Below are positions 19,734 through 29,001 of a stretch of DNA of 64,000 nucleotides, one piece after another. The first letter of the stretch is position 1. Every line of letters begins with the position of its first letter. Position numbers and translations under genes: made by a program. The notes below the pieces were generated by a model that was given only the letters and a program-made list of their open reading frames with translations, was not told where the DNA came from and did no database searches. The stretch is from Nitrospirota bacterium (GTDB lineage: Bacteria; Nitrospirota; Nitrospiria; Nitrospirales; Nitrospiraceae): contig JAUSMA010000014.1 of the NCBI GenBank assembly GCA_030645475.1, positions 124,001 through 188,000 on the forward strand. The letters run 5' to 3'.

Positions 19734-20999
19734 ATGAAACTGCACCAGCAACTGCTCTGCCCTCTCATCTTCTCACTCATTCTATGGGGAGCTCCGGCAA
19801 TGGGTGCCGCTACGAAAATCGTCGTCGCCGACAGCCAGTACGTCATGGCTGACGGCGATACCTTGGCCGTTGCAGAAGAAAAAGTCCTCCAGCGAGCCCA
19901 GCGAAAGGCCGTGGAGGAAGCGGGCATCTATCTCGAGTCCACATTCCACGATGTGGAAAAAGAATCTGGAGGAAGAAGCGCGCAAGCCAGCTCCCTGGAA
20001 ATCAGAACAATCGCCGCAGCCATCACGGAAACAGAAATTCTCGAATCCCGACGCTCCTTCGAACGGGATCGCCCCGTCTTCTTTGTACGCATTCGCGCCA
20101 CGGTCAATATAAGCAGTCTCGCGGAGGCCGTACGGCGACTGCAATCCGATCAGCAACTCGCACAACACTTTCGCCAGCTCCAGCAGGAAAACCACCAATT
20201 ACGCTCCCAACTGCAAGCGCTTCAACAGCAGCCGATCGGTGTCCGAATGTTGGCCATTGAGCCGGGCGGAAAGTCTGCCTCACAGCAACGCGCGCGCGCG
20301 TTGCTGGAAACCGCGCTCCACACACACAACCTACGAGACAAAATTCAGCTCAGCACCGACGCCGCCACGCTCGATGACCGTTACGTCGATCCACTGATCG
20401 TACGAGGCCAAACCTATCTCCGACTGGTCTCGCTGGCCTTTTCTCAACAGACTCAGCCCTCAGACTACTCAGACTATCTGGATAAAGCCAAGCTAGACTT
20501 TGATCGCGCAATCACACTCGATGAGAAAAATGTATGGGCATGGGTTGGGAAGGGAGATACATTCACGTGGTTGAAGCAATGGGACGAGGCGACTGCTGCC
20601 TACGAACAAGTTCTTGAGCTCGATCCGTTTGCCGATATCGCCCGCCAGCGACTCATCGGCGCATACACGACGCAAGCGCGCCGCCAGGCAGAAACCAAAT
20701 CATGGCAGCAGGCATTGGCCACACTGAAGAAGTTAATTAATGCCCAAACGCCTGAAAGCTGGATCCCCTATCAAAAGGAGGCCTATGCGCTTCGAAGCGA
20801 GATCTACATCAAGCTGAATCAGCCTGAGCGGGCAATTGAAGATCTGTCCACTGTTATTCGGGTCGATCCCACCAATGCTGCGGCCCTCGTCAACAGGGCA
20901 AAACTATATCGAGAACGCCTACAGGGGCGACTCGCCAAAGATGACCTTGAGCGGGCCTGCGTTCTCGGGTCAAACCCTGCCTGCGAGCAATTACCATGA
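19734..20999 (+). CDS. Secreted TPR-repeat protein
   Basis: 421 residues with a Sec signal peptide (about 1-25, cleaved after APAMGA). Residues about 30-135 resemble the LPP20/FlgT-like envelope domain (a repeated helix with AQRKAVEEAG, then VRIRATVNI). A short coiled coil follows, and then TPR repeats from about 220 to 415. It probably works in the periplasm as a scaffold; no partner is evident. Neighbours give no clear functional link. Confidence 0.78.
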   Translation: MKLHQQLLCPLIFSLILWGAPAMGAATKIVVADSQYVMADGDTLAVAEEKVLQRAQRKAVEEAGIYLESTFHDVEKESGGRSAQASSLEIRTIAAAITETEILESRRSFERDRPVFFVRIRATVNISSLAEAVRRLQSDQQLAQHFRQLQQENHQLRSQLQALQQQPIGVRMLAIEPGGKSASQQRARALLETALHTHNLRDKIQLSTDAATLDDRYVDPLIVRGQTYLRLVSLAFSQQTQPSDYSDYLDKAKLDFDRAITLDEKNVWAWVGKGDTFTWLKQWDEATAAYEQVLELDPFADIARQRLIGAYTTQARRQAETKSWQQALATLKKLINAQTPESWIPYQKEAYALRSEIYIKLNQPERAIEDLSTVIRVDPTNAAALVNRAKLYRERLQGRLAKDDLERACVLGSNPACEQLP

Positions 21000-21080
21000 C
21001 ACCTTGCAACCTGTTGAATACGCACCTATTATTCACGAGCAGATAGCAAATCCATAGCTACTGAAGCCATGTCGATTAGT

Positions 21081-21110
21081 TTGACAGGGCGAAATCCACA
21101 TCTCTATAAT
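21081..21110 (+). promoter_or_regulatory. Near-consensus sigma-70 promoter of the oxidoreductase operon
   Basis: TTGACA (21081-21086) and TATAAT (21105-21110), both perfect, with an 18-bp spacer. The first gene begins about 210 nt downstream, so the operon has a leader of roughly that length with no recognised riboswitch. The perfect boxes fit high constitutive expression of a carbon-fixation enzyme. Confidence 0.85.
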
Positions 21111-21328
21111 ATGCGCGTTTCAACGGGCACGACTAGCTACCTGCGGGCAAGCCAGCAGCTCAGGACAAAAGACCTAAGCCTCTCTCGTTAGATGGCCCGA
21201 AATTTCACGACGGTGGGCCTTCTGCGAGGTTGCAGGTGACATAGAAAAAGCTTAGAGTGAGGAAGATCCAGATCATCGAAAAACTTGTGTTTCTCGTTCT
21301 TTAACCCCTTGCCGGAGAGTAAGCCGTA

Positions 21329-21964
21329 ATGACTCAGTATCGCGTCCTTCCAGGCCCGGAACATTTCCTTCCTCCATCGGCTGCGAGCATGGGCATTTGC
21401 TTGCCGAACCCTGGGGAAGCCCACATCAACGGTGTGATCGTCCCAGAGGAAAAGGCATACGAGGAAGCGGCGAAACAATTCCTCATGGCCAAAGTGCCGA
21501 CGATCTTCCCTGGCCCCTTAGTTCTGTGGGCATGGAACGAGAAAGCTGCCAAAAAGGCAACCGCCATCCGTCACTTGTACAATACGCTCAAGGAATGTGT
21601 GCAGCCAGGGCAGACGCCCATGCTGATTCCGATGCCGGACTACCGCCCCAAATATCCCAAGATCAATCCTGAAGTCGAGATCAATCCCAACCACCCGAAT
21701 CTGACCATTTGGCACAATAAAATCGATTGCTGCATGTTCGTCGGGGTCCATTGCCATCAGGCAAATTTGGCGCTCAAGATCATTCGAGGCGGTACATCCT
21801 GTTACACGATTGCGATGTGCGCTCAGGCCGGCCATGAAGATGCGATGCTGTCCTTCCGCGACGCGTCGGTCGAAAAGATCATGAAACTGGCCGAGTGGGT
21901 GAGAAAGTTGAAAGGGACAGTCCAACCACGGCTGACATCAGCAAAGAGCGGAGCCTCAAACTAA
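21329..21964 (+). CDS. Fifth (epsilon-like) subunit of 2-oxoacid:ferredoxin oxidoreductase
   Basis: 211 residues with no signal or membrane segment. It contains several Cys/His residues (IDCCMFVGVHCHQ, CYTIAMCAQAGHEDAM) in the central third. It is the first gene of the operon, 40 nt before the alpha subunit. Five-subunit oxidoreductases of this kind (E, A, B, G, D) are known from Hydrogenobacter and Nitrospira. The subunit's biochemical role is not clear from sequence. Confidence 0.75.
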   Translation: MTQYRVLPGPEHFLPPSAASMGICLPNPGEAHINGVIVPEEKAYEEAAKQFLMAKVPTIFPGPLVLWAWNEKAAKKATAIRHLYNTLKECVQPGQTPMLIPMPDYRPKYPKINPEVEINPNHPNLTIWHNKIDCCMFVGVHCHQANLALKIIRGGTSCYTIAMCAQAGHEDAMLSFRDASVEKIMKLAEWVRKLKGTVQPRLTSAKSGASN

Positions 21965-22004
21965 GCCGTTTGAAGTTCTGGAGAGAGTGAAAGGAGGCTG
22001 ATCC

Positions 22005-23213
22005 ATGGCAGACACACACTCAGTCATCGGCACGAAAAATAAAAAAGGGCAGACCTTTACCGACACCTGGAAAATGATGAACGACGCGCCCCGTACGCCG
22101 TCGTTCTATACGGGCAGTGAAGTCATCAAGGAAGCGCTTCGGCGGGCCAGCTGCGACGTAATGATTGCCTACCCGATTACACCGCAGAGCGAAGCAGCCG
22201 CCTTGATCGGCGAACTCTTTGCCGAGGGGTACATCGGTGATTACTTCCGCGGCGAGAGCGAGTTCGCCGTCATGTCGCAATGCGCAGGAGCGGCCTTCGG
22301 CGGCGCGCGCGTCTTCACGACGACCGCGGGCCCCGGTACGATGCGCGCGATGGAGAATTTTCCGATGTGGTCCGGCGCACGGTTGCCGATCCAGATGATC
22401 GTCACCTGCCGCGGCATCAATTCGCCGCTCTCGATTCAGCCCGACACACTCGAAATCGCCTATCTATTGAATACCGGCATGCTCGTCTGGCATGCGGAAA
22501 CCGCGCAGGACTTCTTCGATTGGATTCTCAAGGGCTACATGGTCTCGGAAGAGCCGGATGTGCACCTTCCCTTGGCACTGTGCTGCGACGGATTCTTCGT
22601 CACGCACACCAAGGACGTGGTCAATCTGACTCCGGCCGACATGTGCCTGCCTCCCTACGACCCCTACCGCTCGCCCGTGCCCTGCATGGACATGGAATGT
22701 CCACCAGTCCGGATGATGCGCGATCCGTTTGTCATGAAGAGCAACTACATCAGCTACGCCACCCACGCATCCTGGCAACAAGAAGTCTGGGCGGCAGTGG
22801 AACGGTCCCGCAAACATACAATCAAATGGCTAAACGGGTTGATTGAAACAGAAAATACTGACGCCGAGGTCATCATCGTCGCCTCTGGCACAGCAGTCTC
22901 GCAGGGCCGAGAGGCCATCCGCCTCCTCGAAGACGAGGGCATCCGTTGCGGTCTGGTCAAGGTCAAAGTCTTGCGGCCATGGCCGGGCGAAGAAATCCGT
23001 GAAGCTACGAAGAACGCCAAACACATCATCGTCCCGGAGTTCAATGTGACCGGATGGCTGGCCAAGGAAATCAAGGCCACCATCCCCAACAGCGAACGGG
23101 TGCATGCAGGCCCGCGCGTCTGCGGCGGCATGACGATGCCACCGGAAATCATCGTTTCCGAAATCAAGACCCTGCTTGGCATACGTACCGTGTCGATGGC
23201 CAGTCGCGGCTGA
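22005..23213 (+). CDS. 2-oxoacid:ferredoxin oxidoreductase, alpha subunit
   Basis: 402 residues of the PorA/KorA type. The N-terminal pyrimidine-type domain shows AYPITPQSEAAALIGEL and ESEFAVMSQCAGAAFGG, and the C-terminal transketolase-like domain shows IVASGTAVSQGREAI and VKVLRPWPGEEI. With the beta subunit it forms the active site that joins CO2 to acetyl-CoA or succinyl-CoA (or the reverse). Pyruvate and 2-oxoglutarate forms cannot be told apart here with confidence. Confidence 0.93.
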   Translation: MADTHSVIGTKNKKGQTFTDTWKMMNDAPRTPSFYTGSEVIKEALRRASCDVMIAYPITPQSEAAALIGELFAEGYIGDYFRGESEFAVMSQCAGAAFGGARVFTTTAGPGTMRAMENFPMWSGARLPIQMIVTCRGINSPLSIQPDTLEIAYLLNTGMLVWHAETAQDFFDWILKGYMVSEEPDVHLPLALCCDGFFVTHTKDVVNLTPADMCLPPYDPYRSPVPCMDMECPPVRMMRDPFVMKSNYISYATHASWQQEVWAAVERSRKHTIKWLNGLIETENTDAEVIIVASGTAVSQGREAIRLLEDEGIRCGLVKVKVLRPWPGEEIREATKNAKHIIVPEFNVTGWLAKEIKATIPNSERVHAGPRVCGGMTMPPEIIVSEIKTLLGIRTVSMASRG

Positions 23214-23275
23214 TTGGATCGAGACAAGCAAGCACTAAACGCCCTGAATAAGACGCACGTATTGAGGAGGCCATC

Positions 23276-24181
23276 ATGAGCAAGGAACGTATCAAAATTT
23301 CTGAAGACCTGTACGACATCATGCCGTCCGACTATCAAGACCTGGTTAAGAGTGCGACCTACGGCAAAGAAGACCGGGGCTGGAAGGATATCGGCAACAG
23401 CAAGGAACTGATCGAGCAGCATTCTCTCTGCGCCGGCTGCCCGGAATCCATGGCCTTCCGCTACATCCTAGCCTCCTTGCCTAACCCCGAAGACACCGTC
23501 ATGGTCGGCTCCACCGGCTGTACCAGCTTGGTGTTCCCCATGGTGGCCGTACACAACATCCACTCCCTCTTCGGCAACCAGAACGCCATCGCCTCCGGCT
23601 TGAAGCGCGCCCTCAGTGTCCGCTTCCCTGGCCGGACGAAAGACGTGGTCGTGCTGGCCGGCGACGGCGCCACCGTCGATATCGGCCTCGACATGACCTT
23701 ACAAGCCTGGTTCCGCCAGGAAAAATTCACCACGATTTGCTTCGACAACGAACTGTACGCCAACACAGGCGGCCAGGAGAGCGGTCTGATGCAGAAGGGC
23801 TTCGTCGCCAAGATGGCGCCGGTCGGCAAACTCTTCGACAAAGTCCGTCTGCCGGAAATCGCCCGTGAATCAGGCTGCCATTACGTGGTGCAATGCACCG
23901 TCAGCAAACCGTCACTCATTGAGAAGGTAGTCCGGAACGCAGTCATGATCTCGCGGGAAATTGGACCGACCTACCTCCAGCTCTATACGCCATGCATTCT
24001 CGAAATCGGGAAGAACAGCATGGAAGGTCTCCAGGAAATGCGGGATTCTGAAAAGCCGACCGAGCGGTTCGCCTACAAAGAGTACATCAGTGAGCCAGCC
24101 AAGCAACTCCTGGCAGAGATGGCCGCCAAGGACAAGGAAAAGAAGGCCGCAGCCAAGCAGCTGGCCTCTCAGGGAGCCTAA
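23276..24181 (+). CDS. 2-oxoacid:ferredoxin oxidoreductase, beta subunit
   Basis: 301-residue thiamine-diphosphate-binding subunit. LCAGCPE supplies two of the [4Fe-4S] Cys ligands, with another in STGCTSLV. The TPP motif is GDGATVDIGLDM...NELYANTGGQESG. A Lys/Ala-rich tail closes the protein. It lies 62 nt after the alpha gene and 24 nt before gamma. Confidence 0.94.
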   Translation: MSKERIKISEDLYDIMPSDYQDLVKSATYGKEDRGWKDIGNSKELIEQHSLCAGCPESMAFRYILASLPNPEDTVMVGSTGCTSLVFPMVAVHNIHSLFGNQNAIASGLKRALSVRFPGRTKDVVVLAGDGATVDIGLDMTLQAWFRQEKFTTICFDNELYANTGGQESGLMQKGFVAKMAPVGKLFDKVRLPEIARESGCHYVVQCTVSKPSLIEKVVRNAVMISREIGPTYLQLYTPCILEIGKNSMEGLQEMRDSEKPTERFAYKEYISEPAKQLLAEMAAKDKEKKAAAKQLASQGA

Positions 24182-24205
24182 TCTGATTCTGGAGGAGAGA
24201 CGACC

Positions 24206-24913
24206 ATGATCAAGAAACGACTGAATATTCGGATGTCGGGATTGGGCGGACAGGGCGCCGTCACTGCCGCGCATGTCCTGGCCATGGCCGCCAACCGCGA
24301 CGGCAAGTTTTCGATCTCTAATCCCTTCTTCGGCGCCGAGAAGCGTATGGCGCCAGCCGAAAGTTATTGCCGGATCGGCATTGAACGAATCTATGACCGT
24401 GGTGAATTGGTATTTCCTGACGTCATCCAGGTCTTTCATCCCCAGGTCATCACCATGGGAAAGAGCTACACCATGCCTTTCTACTCAGGCGTGAAGGAAG
24501 GCGGCCTCGTCGTCATCAACTCCGACCAGGAGTTGCTGTCAGCCGATGACATTGAACGGCTCAAGGATCTCAATGTGAAAGTATTTTACATTGCGGGAAC
24601 CGAGCTCGCGATTGAAGTGGCCGGCACCGAGCTCTCGACCAATATGGCGATGATCGGATCGGTCGCTGGCATCACCAAGTGCGTCTCGATGGAATCCCTG
24701 GACGGCGCCTTGCAGGAACGGTTCGGCAAGAAGTTCGTCGCCTCCGGTGGAACCGCCTCCTTGGATGAAGCGATCAAGAAAAAGTTCGCCAAGAAAGAAA
24801 TGTTGCTGGCTAAGAACTTGGCAACCGTGCAGGCGGCCTATGAAATCGCCAGTAAATGGGCCGAAGAGAATAAGTATGAGCTGCGAGTCGGTAATCCTGC
24901 CGTCGCCGCTTAA
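24206..24913 (+). CDS. 2-oxoacid:ferredoxin oxidoreductase, gamma subunit
   Basis: 235 residues with the gamma-subunit signature RMSGLGGQGAVTAAHVLA at the N-terminus and NPFFGAEKRMAP. This subunit contributes to coenzyme A handling in the family. The spacing within the operon is tight on both sides. Confidence 0.93.
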   Translation: MIKKRLNIRMSGLGGQGAVTAAHVLAMAANRDGKFSISNPFFGAEKRMAPAESYCRIGIERIYDRGELVFPDVIQVFHPQVITMGKSYTMPFYSGVKEGGLVVINSDQELLSADDIERLKDLNVKVFYIAGTELAIEVAGTELSTNMAMIGSVAGITKCVSMESLDGALQERFGKKFVASGGTASLDEAIKKKFAKKEMLLAKNLATVQAAYEIASKWAEENKYELRVGNPAVAA

Positions 24914-24936
24914 CGAGAGAGAAGGAACCAGCTCGC

Positions 24937-25215
24937 ATGTATAACGTAGCGCAAGTCATCGATGAAAAATGCGTGGCCAAAAAGGGATGCCGCCTCTGCA
25001 TCATGTATTGTCCGGAGGCCAATTGCCTCGACCTTAATCCAAGCAAGATGGTAGCCGAAGTGATGATTGACCGCTGCAAGGGCTGTGAGCTCTGCGTGGT
25101 CGTCTGCGACGCGGCCAAACATAATGCCATCAGCATGCAGGCGGTCAGCGCCACCGGGCAGCTGATGTCCAATAAGGGTGAATCAGCAGCTCTTGGGCAG
25201 GCCTACCAAGGCTAA
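24937..25215 (+). CDS. 2-oxoacid:ferredoxin oxidoreductase, delta (ferredoxin-like) subunit
   Basis: 92 residues with two Cys clusters, KGCRLCIMYCPE and CKGCELCVVVCD, each fitting a [4Fe-4S] site. It passes electrons between the enzyme and soluble ferredoxin. It is the last gene of the operon, with a terminator 31 nt downstream. Confidence 0.93.
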   Translation: MYNVAQVIDEKCVAKKGCRLCIMYCPEANCLDLNPSKMVAEVMIDRCKGCELCVVVCDAAKHNAISMQAVSATGQLMSNKGESAALGQAYQG

Positions 25216-25245
25216 CAGTTGTTCGTAGCGGGTCTCCCGCGCAAG

Positions 25246-25276
25246 ACCCCATGGCGCCTGCGCTATGGGGTTTTTT
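25246..25276 (+). terminator. Rho-independent terminator of the oxidoreductase operon
   Basis: Stem ACCCCATGGCG / CGCTATGGGGT (one G.T position) with a 4-nt loop and a run of six T. Confidence 0.9.
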
Positions 25277-25302
25277 GTTGGTGCCGCTCTAAGGGAGAAC
25301 AG

Positions 25303-25572
25303 ATGGAAACAGAAGATAATGTCATCGATGAGCTCATTCGAGAGATCTCAGGTCTCATTCATGAGTACCCGAAAGTACTCGAACGGCGGGCAGCCGACAT
25401 TCATGCCAGCGGGAAGGATCCTGATTTAGCGCAGACACTCATCAAGGCTGCCGATACCATGCGCGATAGCGGGAACCTCTATCTCACCTGGGCCATTCAC
25501 TACGCATCCGTTGCGGCTGGACGGACCGATGCGACCTCAAATGAAGATGAAACTGAGGATTTTGACGTTTAG
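25303..25572 (+). CDS. Small acidic conserved-looking protein, unknown
   Basis: 89 residues from ATG 25303, with AAGGGAG upstream. It looks wholly helical and strongly acidic at both ends, ending in a Glu/Asp stretch. No Cys, signal or membrane segment is present and no family is recognised. It lies between the terminator and tRNA-Asn and appears monocistronic. Confidence 0.65.
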   Translation: METEDNVIDELIREISGLIHEYPKVLERRAADIHASGKDPDLAQTLIKAADTMRDSGNLYLTWAIHYASVAAGRTDATSNEDETEDFDV

Positions 25573-25671
25573 CCGACAGCACACAATCAATCAATTGCCC
25601 TGATAGAAAAAAATCTCCCCCCAACAGAAATCTTTTGCTAGAATACGCAGCCCGATGACGGACTGTCTCGT

Positions 25672-25746
25672 TCCCCGGTAGCTCAGTGGTAGAGCAGCCG
25701 GCTGTTAACCGGCTGGTCGCAGGTTCGACTCCTGCCCGGGGAGCCA
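25672..25746 (+). tRNA. tRNA-Asn (GTT)
   Basis: 75 nt with an encoded CCA. The acceptor is TCCCCGG/CCGGGGA, the anticodon arm GCCGG-CTGTTAA-CCGGC, and the T arm is GCAGGTTCGACTCCTGC. Confidence 0.95.
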
Positions 25747-25753
25747 CAATCTC

Positions 25754-25786
25754 AAGGCCTTCGAGACCTCTCTCGAAGGCCTTTGT
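25754..25786 (+). terminator. Terminator after tRNA-Asn
   Basis: Perfect 11-bp stem AAGGCCTTCGA / TCGAAGGCCTT with an 8-nt loop, followed by a short T-rich tail (TGTCGTCTTC). It starts 7 nt after the tRNA. Confidence 0.7.
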
Positions 25787-25866
25787 CGTCTTCAGTGGGA
25801 CTGATGCTATTTTCAGCTTACCGTGTTCCGATAATTCATTCTGCGGAGCGACTTGGACTTTCATCG

Positions 25867-26898
25867 ATGATGGCCACCATGGAGCCTGACTGGCGAATAT
25901 TCACACCGGCAGCCCTCCTCCACAATTCATATCTCATGACCGTTCTGCCAGGTTACTGGTCTCGCCGAGCGCTTCTTGCCGGAATACCGACTGAGTCGCG
26001 ACTCTTCACCACCCAGCCTCATACCCAAGTACTCGGCTTCTGCCACTGGCAGACAGCCAGAACCAATTGCCAGACCATCGTACTCGTGCACGGACTTGAA
26101 GGCAGTAGCGAGTCGCACTATATGCATGGGATTGCGGCAAAAGCCTATCGTGCAGGCTTCAATGTCATCCGCATGAACCAACGAACATGTGGCGGGACCG
26201 AACACCTCACGCCGACGCTCTACAACAGCGGCTTGAGCCAGGACTTTCGAGCCGTCGTTCATGAATTGGCGCACGTGGATGGACTCGATCGCATCTGGCT
26301 TGTCGGCTATTCGATGGGAGGAAATCTCGTCCTCAAAGCAGCCGGAGAATTCGGCTCGTCGGAAACAGCGTTGGCCGGCGCGATCGCCGTGTGCCCGAAT
26401 ATCGATCCGGCGCAATGTGCCAAGGCATTGGAAGAGCCAAGAAACTGGATCTACCACTACCACTTCTTGACCAAGCTCAAAGCGCGCATGAGGCGCAAAG
26501 CAGAGCTCTTTCCAGGAAAGTGGAACCTCACCGGACTCGATCGCATCCGCACCATCAGCGACTTCGACGACCGTTACACCGCCCAAGACGGAGGCTATGC
26601 GAGTGGAGCTGACTACTACAATCTGGCCGGCTCACGGCATGTATTAGGAAAGATCGCCGTGCCAACCATCATCGTCACGGCACAAGACGATCCGTTCATT
26701 CCCTACTCGATGTTTTCGTTCCCGGCTATCCATCAGAACCAGAGCATTCAACTGGCTGCACCCTACTATGGCGGCCATTGCGGATTCGTTCAGCAATACC
26801 GGCAGGATGAAGACCGATTCTGGGCAGAAAACAGAATTGTCGAATCGATAGGACTGTCCGGAGCAGGAGCTGCCCGGCTGCCTCGTCCAACGAGGTAG
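25867..26898 (+). CDS. YheT-family alpha/beta hydrolase
   Basis: 343 residues from ATG 25867; ATG 25879 is equally possible, and the longer frame runs into the tRNA terminator. The order is: an N-terminal cap region, the oxyanion segment VLVHGLEGSSES, NQRTCGGT, the nucleophile elbow GYSMGGN (Ser about 174), an Asp in TAQDDPF and a His in YGGHCGF. This matches the YheT/ABHD1-3 group of putative esterases; the substrate is unknown. Confidence 0.88.
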   Translation: MMATMEPDWRIFTPAALLHNSYLMTVLPGYWSRRALLAGIPTESRLFTTQPHTQVLGFCHWQTARTNCQTIVLVHGLEGSSESHYMHGIAAKAYRAGFNVIRMNQRTCGGTEHLTPTLYNSGLSQDFRAVVHELAHVDGLDRIWLVGYSMGGNLVLKAAGEFGSSETALAGAIAVCPNIDPAQCAKALEEPRNWIYHYHFLTKLKARMRRKAELFPGKWNLTGLDRIRTISDFDDRYTAQDGGYASGADYYNLAGSRHVLGKIAVPTIIVTAQDDPFIPYSMFSFPAIHQNQSIQLAAPYYGGHCGFVQQYRQDEDRFWAENRIVESIGLSGAGAARLPRPTR

Positions 26899-26917
26899 CC
26901 GGCATAATGAAGAGAAG

Positions 26918-27379
26918 CTAGGCGGCTTGCTTGCTCAATCGTCGGGACTCCTGCTCAGCGACCTGATGTGCGCACTTCCTAACCCACGTCACAATGAGCC
27001 AGGCACTGGTCGCCATAATGCCGGCGATAAACATCCAGTTATAGATCCCTTTTCCTGACTTGCTGAGAAACGGATCACAGACGTAGAGCAATACACCGTA
27101 GGCCATCGACACAATTGCGAGGGTCGTCACCGGTAGAATTAATGCCCGGTAGGGTATGAGCCACGTCCACTCATCCGGTGGCTCTGAGGTCAATTGACGG
27201 GCCCCGAGCCAGGCAATCACCAGTACACTGCCATATCCGATACATTGCACCAGATCTGAGGCACGCAGTTTCTCTACGGTGGTCTCACGAAAAAGCGGGA
27301 TATGCCCCAGGATCACGGCGAACAAAAACGTCAGCGCCATCGCCACTCCGTATTCCATCATCCACTTACGTGCCTTCAT
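26918..27379 (-). CDS. Four-helix integral membrane protein, unknown
   Basis: 153 residues from ATG 27379, chosen for GGGAGGG 6 nt upstream. Four hydrophobic segments lie at about residues 7-26, 42-60, 78-99 and 115-135, with a Lys/Arg-rich C-terminus. No family is recognised. It is convergent with the hydrolase gene and follows pafA in the same direction, after a 130-nt gap. Confidence 0.7.
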   Translation of the reverse strand: MKARKWMMEYGVAMALTFLFAVILGHIPLFRETTVEKLRASDLVQCIGYGSVLVIAWLGARQLTSEPPDEWTWLIPYRALILPVTTLAIVSMAYGVLLYVCDPFLSKSGKGIYNWMFIAGIMATSAWLIVTWVRKCAHQVAEQESRRLSKQAA

Positions 27380-27515
27380 GCTGCCCTCCCTCAATCACTC
27401 CCATAGCATCAGCCTAGCGGATATACGTCATAGAGAAGCATAGCACCTCGACAACTTATCCATCTATTCAATCTGTTCTGTGACGAACTAGAGAAGGCGC
27501 GCAGGCCCAATCAGA

Positions 27516-29000
27516 CTACACCGATTGCAGATGCGTCCGGACTTCCTGGACGTAGGTTTTGAAGGGATCCGGCATGGGGAAAGGCGCCTGCCCGCGCAAT
27601 TGGAAGATCGACCAGTTAATTACATAGGATGGGGAAAATCGCTCTTCCGGCCTGGAATCGGCCGGTTCATCTGGCGATCCACTAGCCAGCAAATGCCGAA
27701 CGAGTTCGCCGCGCCCAAAGGCTCTGGTATTGCGGGGCGGATGGTCCATGGCCAAGGCAATCGCCTTGTCAGTGGTGAGTCGCGGAACCCGACCTTCCTC
27801 CATAAGGCCAAAGTAGAGCCCCTTGCCTTGATGGAGATTGTGATATTCCAGATCGAGGCTCTTCAACGCCGGGTCTGCCCAGGTCAACTGCTCCGCCTCC
27901 CGGAATGTTTCAAGCAGCCAGAGCTTCGAGGCCCAATCGACCCGGCCGACTAACTTGGTGTAATCCCCGCGAAGATCCTGTAAAACTGCCTCCCATTGAT
28001 CAAGCACCCAATCGGTTTCGCCGTCCTGCCCACGGTAGTGGGCTTGCGCCGCTGCGAGAAAGGCCTCCTGAATGTCGATGGCGGAGATCGACTTCCCCGA
28101 TTGCAGCCGCACGATCCATTGCCGGTCCTGATCCTGTGACAGCTCCTGCATGGTTTCAACCGGTTCATGGAGCTCCAGGTCGATCGGCGCATGGCCCTCT
28201 TCGATCAATTGCAGAACCAGCCCTGTCGTCCCCAACTTCAAAGCCGTCGCCACCTCCGCCATATTGGAATCGCCGAGGAGGAGATGAATACGGCGATATT
28301 GATTCGGGTCTGCCAGCGGTTCATCTCTCGTATTCACAATGGCACGATTCTGCTGCACCCATTCGAAGAAATCGTTCACGATGTAATCGGCGCGCTGAGA
28401 AATCTGAAACGGCATGGCAGGATGCTGCCCATGGCGCTGATTCGCTCCCCGCGGCACGATGAGCCGGTCCATCTGAACCCAGGCGTCCTGTGGGCCAGCT
28501 GTTCCGACACGCCCGGCTCCCGTAAAAATCTGTCTGGTGACGAGGAAAGTGACCAGAGGCCCAAGGCCACGCCTGGTAAAGGGGAACCGTCTCGACACGA
28601 GATAGTTCTCGTGCGACCCGAAGGTCGCATCGGTTTCATGGTCCACATTGTTTTTGATCAACGACACCTGATCCGCCAGACCGAGGTCTTCCACGGCAGC
28701 CTGCAGCAACTGATCGCCGGCGCGGTCGGCAGCCACGACATCGCCGAGCGATTCACATTCCGGCGAGGCCCATTCCAGATGTCCCATGTCGAGGTACATG
28801 CGCCCGGCATTGGTGAGAAACCCTCCGTTACCGGGCGGCTCATCATGCCCACGATGGTGCAGATCCAGCACCCCACGCCGTTGGACGTGAAACAGATGGT
28901 CTCGAATCTTGTGGGCGAACCAGGTCGGCGTGTGATCGGGCTGCTCTTGGTTCACCAAGAGTCCGTATTCGGTTTCAAGTCCGAAAATACGGTTCAACAT
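27516..29000 (-). CDS. pafA: PafA-type ligase for UBact
   Basis: 494 residues from ATG 29000 (MLNRIFGLETEYGLL); the upstream extension overlaps prcA. Member of the Pup-ligase/deamidase fold. GLETEYG holds the ATP/Mg Glu, and RLYLDMGH-type and NTRDEPLAD segments follow. The C-terminal DHPPRNTRAFGRGELVRHL and the later DPFKTYVQEV match PafA rather than Dop. It would attach the C-terminal Glu of UBact to lysines of target proteins. It starts 1 nt after the prcA stop codon. Confidence 0.92.
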   Translation of the reverse strand: MLNRIFGLETEYGLLVNQEQPDHTPTWFAHKIRDHLFHVQRRGVLDLHHRGHDEPPGNGGFLTNAGRMYLDMGHLEWASPECESLGDVVAADRAGDQLLQAAVEDLGLADQVSLIKNNVDHETDATFGSHENYLVSRRFPFTRRGLGPLVTFLVTRQIFTGAGRVGTAGPQDAWVQMDRLIVPRGANQRHGQHPAMPFQISQRADYIVNDFFEWVQQNRAIVNTRDEPLADPNQYRRIHLLLGDSNMAEVATALKLGTTGLVLQLIEEGHAPIDLELHEPVETMQELSQDQDRQWIVRLQSGKSISAIDIQEAFLAAAQAHYRGQDGETDWVLDQWEAVLQDLRGDYTKLVGRVDWASKLWLLETFREAEQLTWADPALKSLDLEYHNLHQGKGLYFGLMEEGRVPRLTTDKAIALAMDHPPRNTRAFGRGELVRHLLASGSPDEPADSRPEERFSPSYVINWSIFQLRGQAPFPMPDPFKTYVQEVRTHLQSV

Positions 29001-29001
29001 C

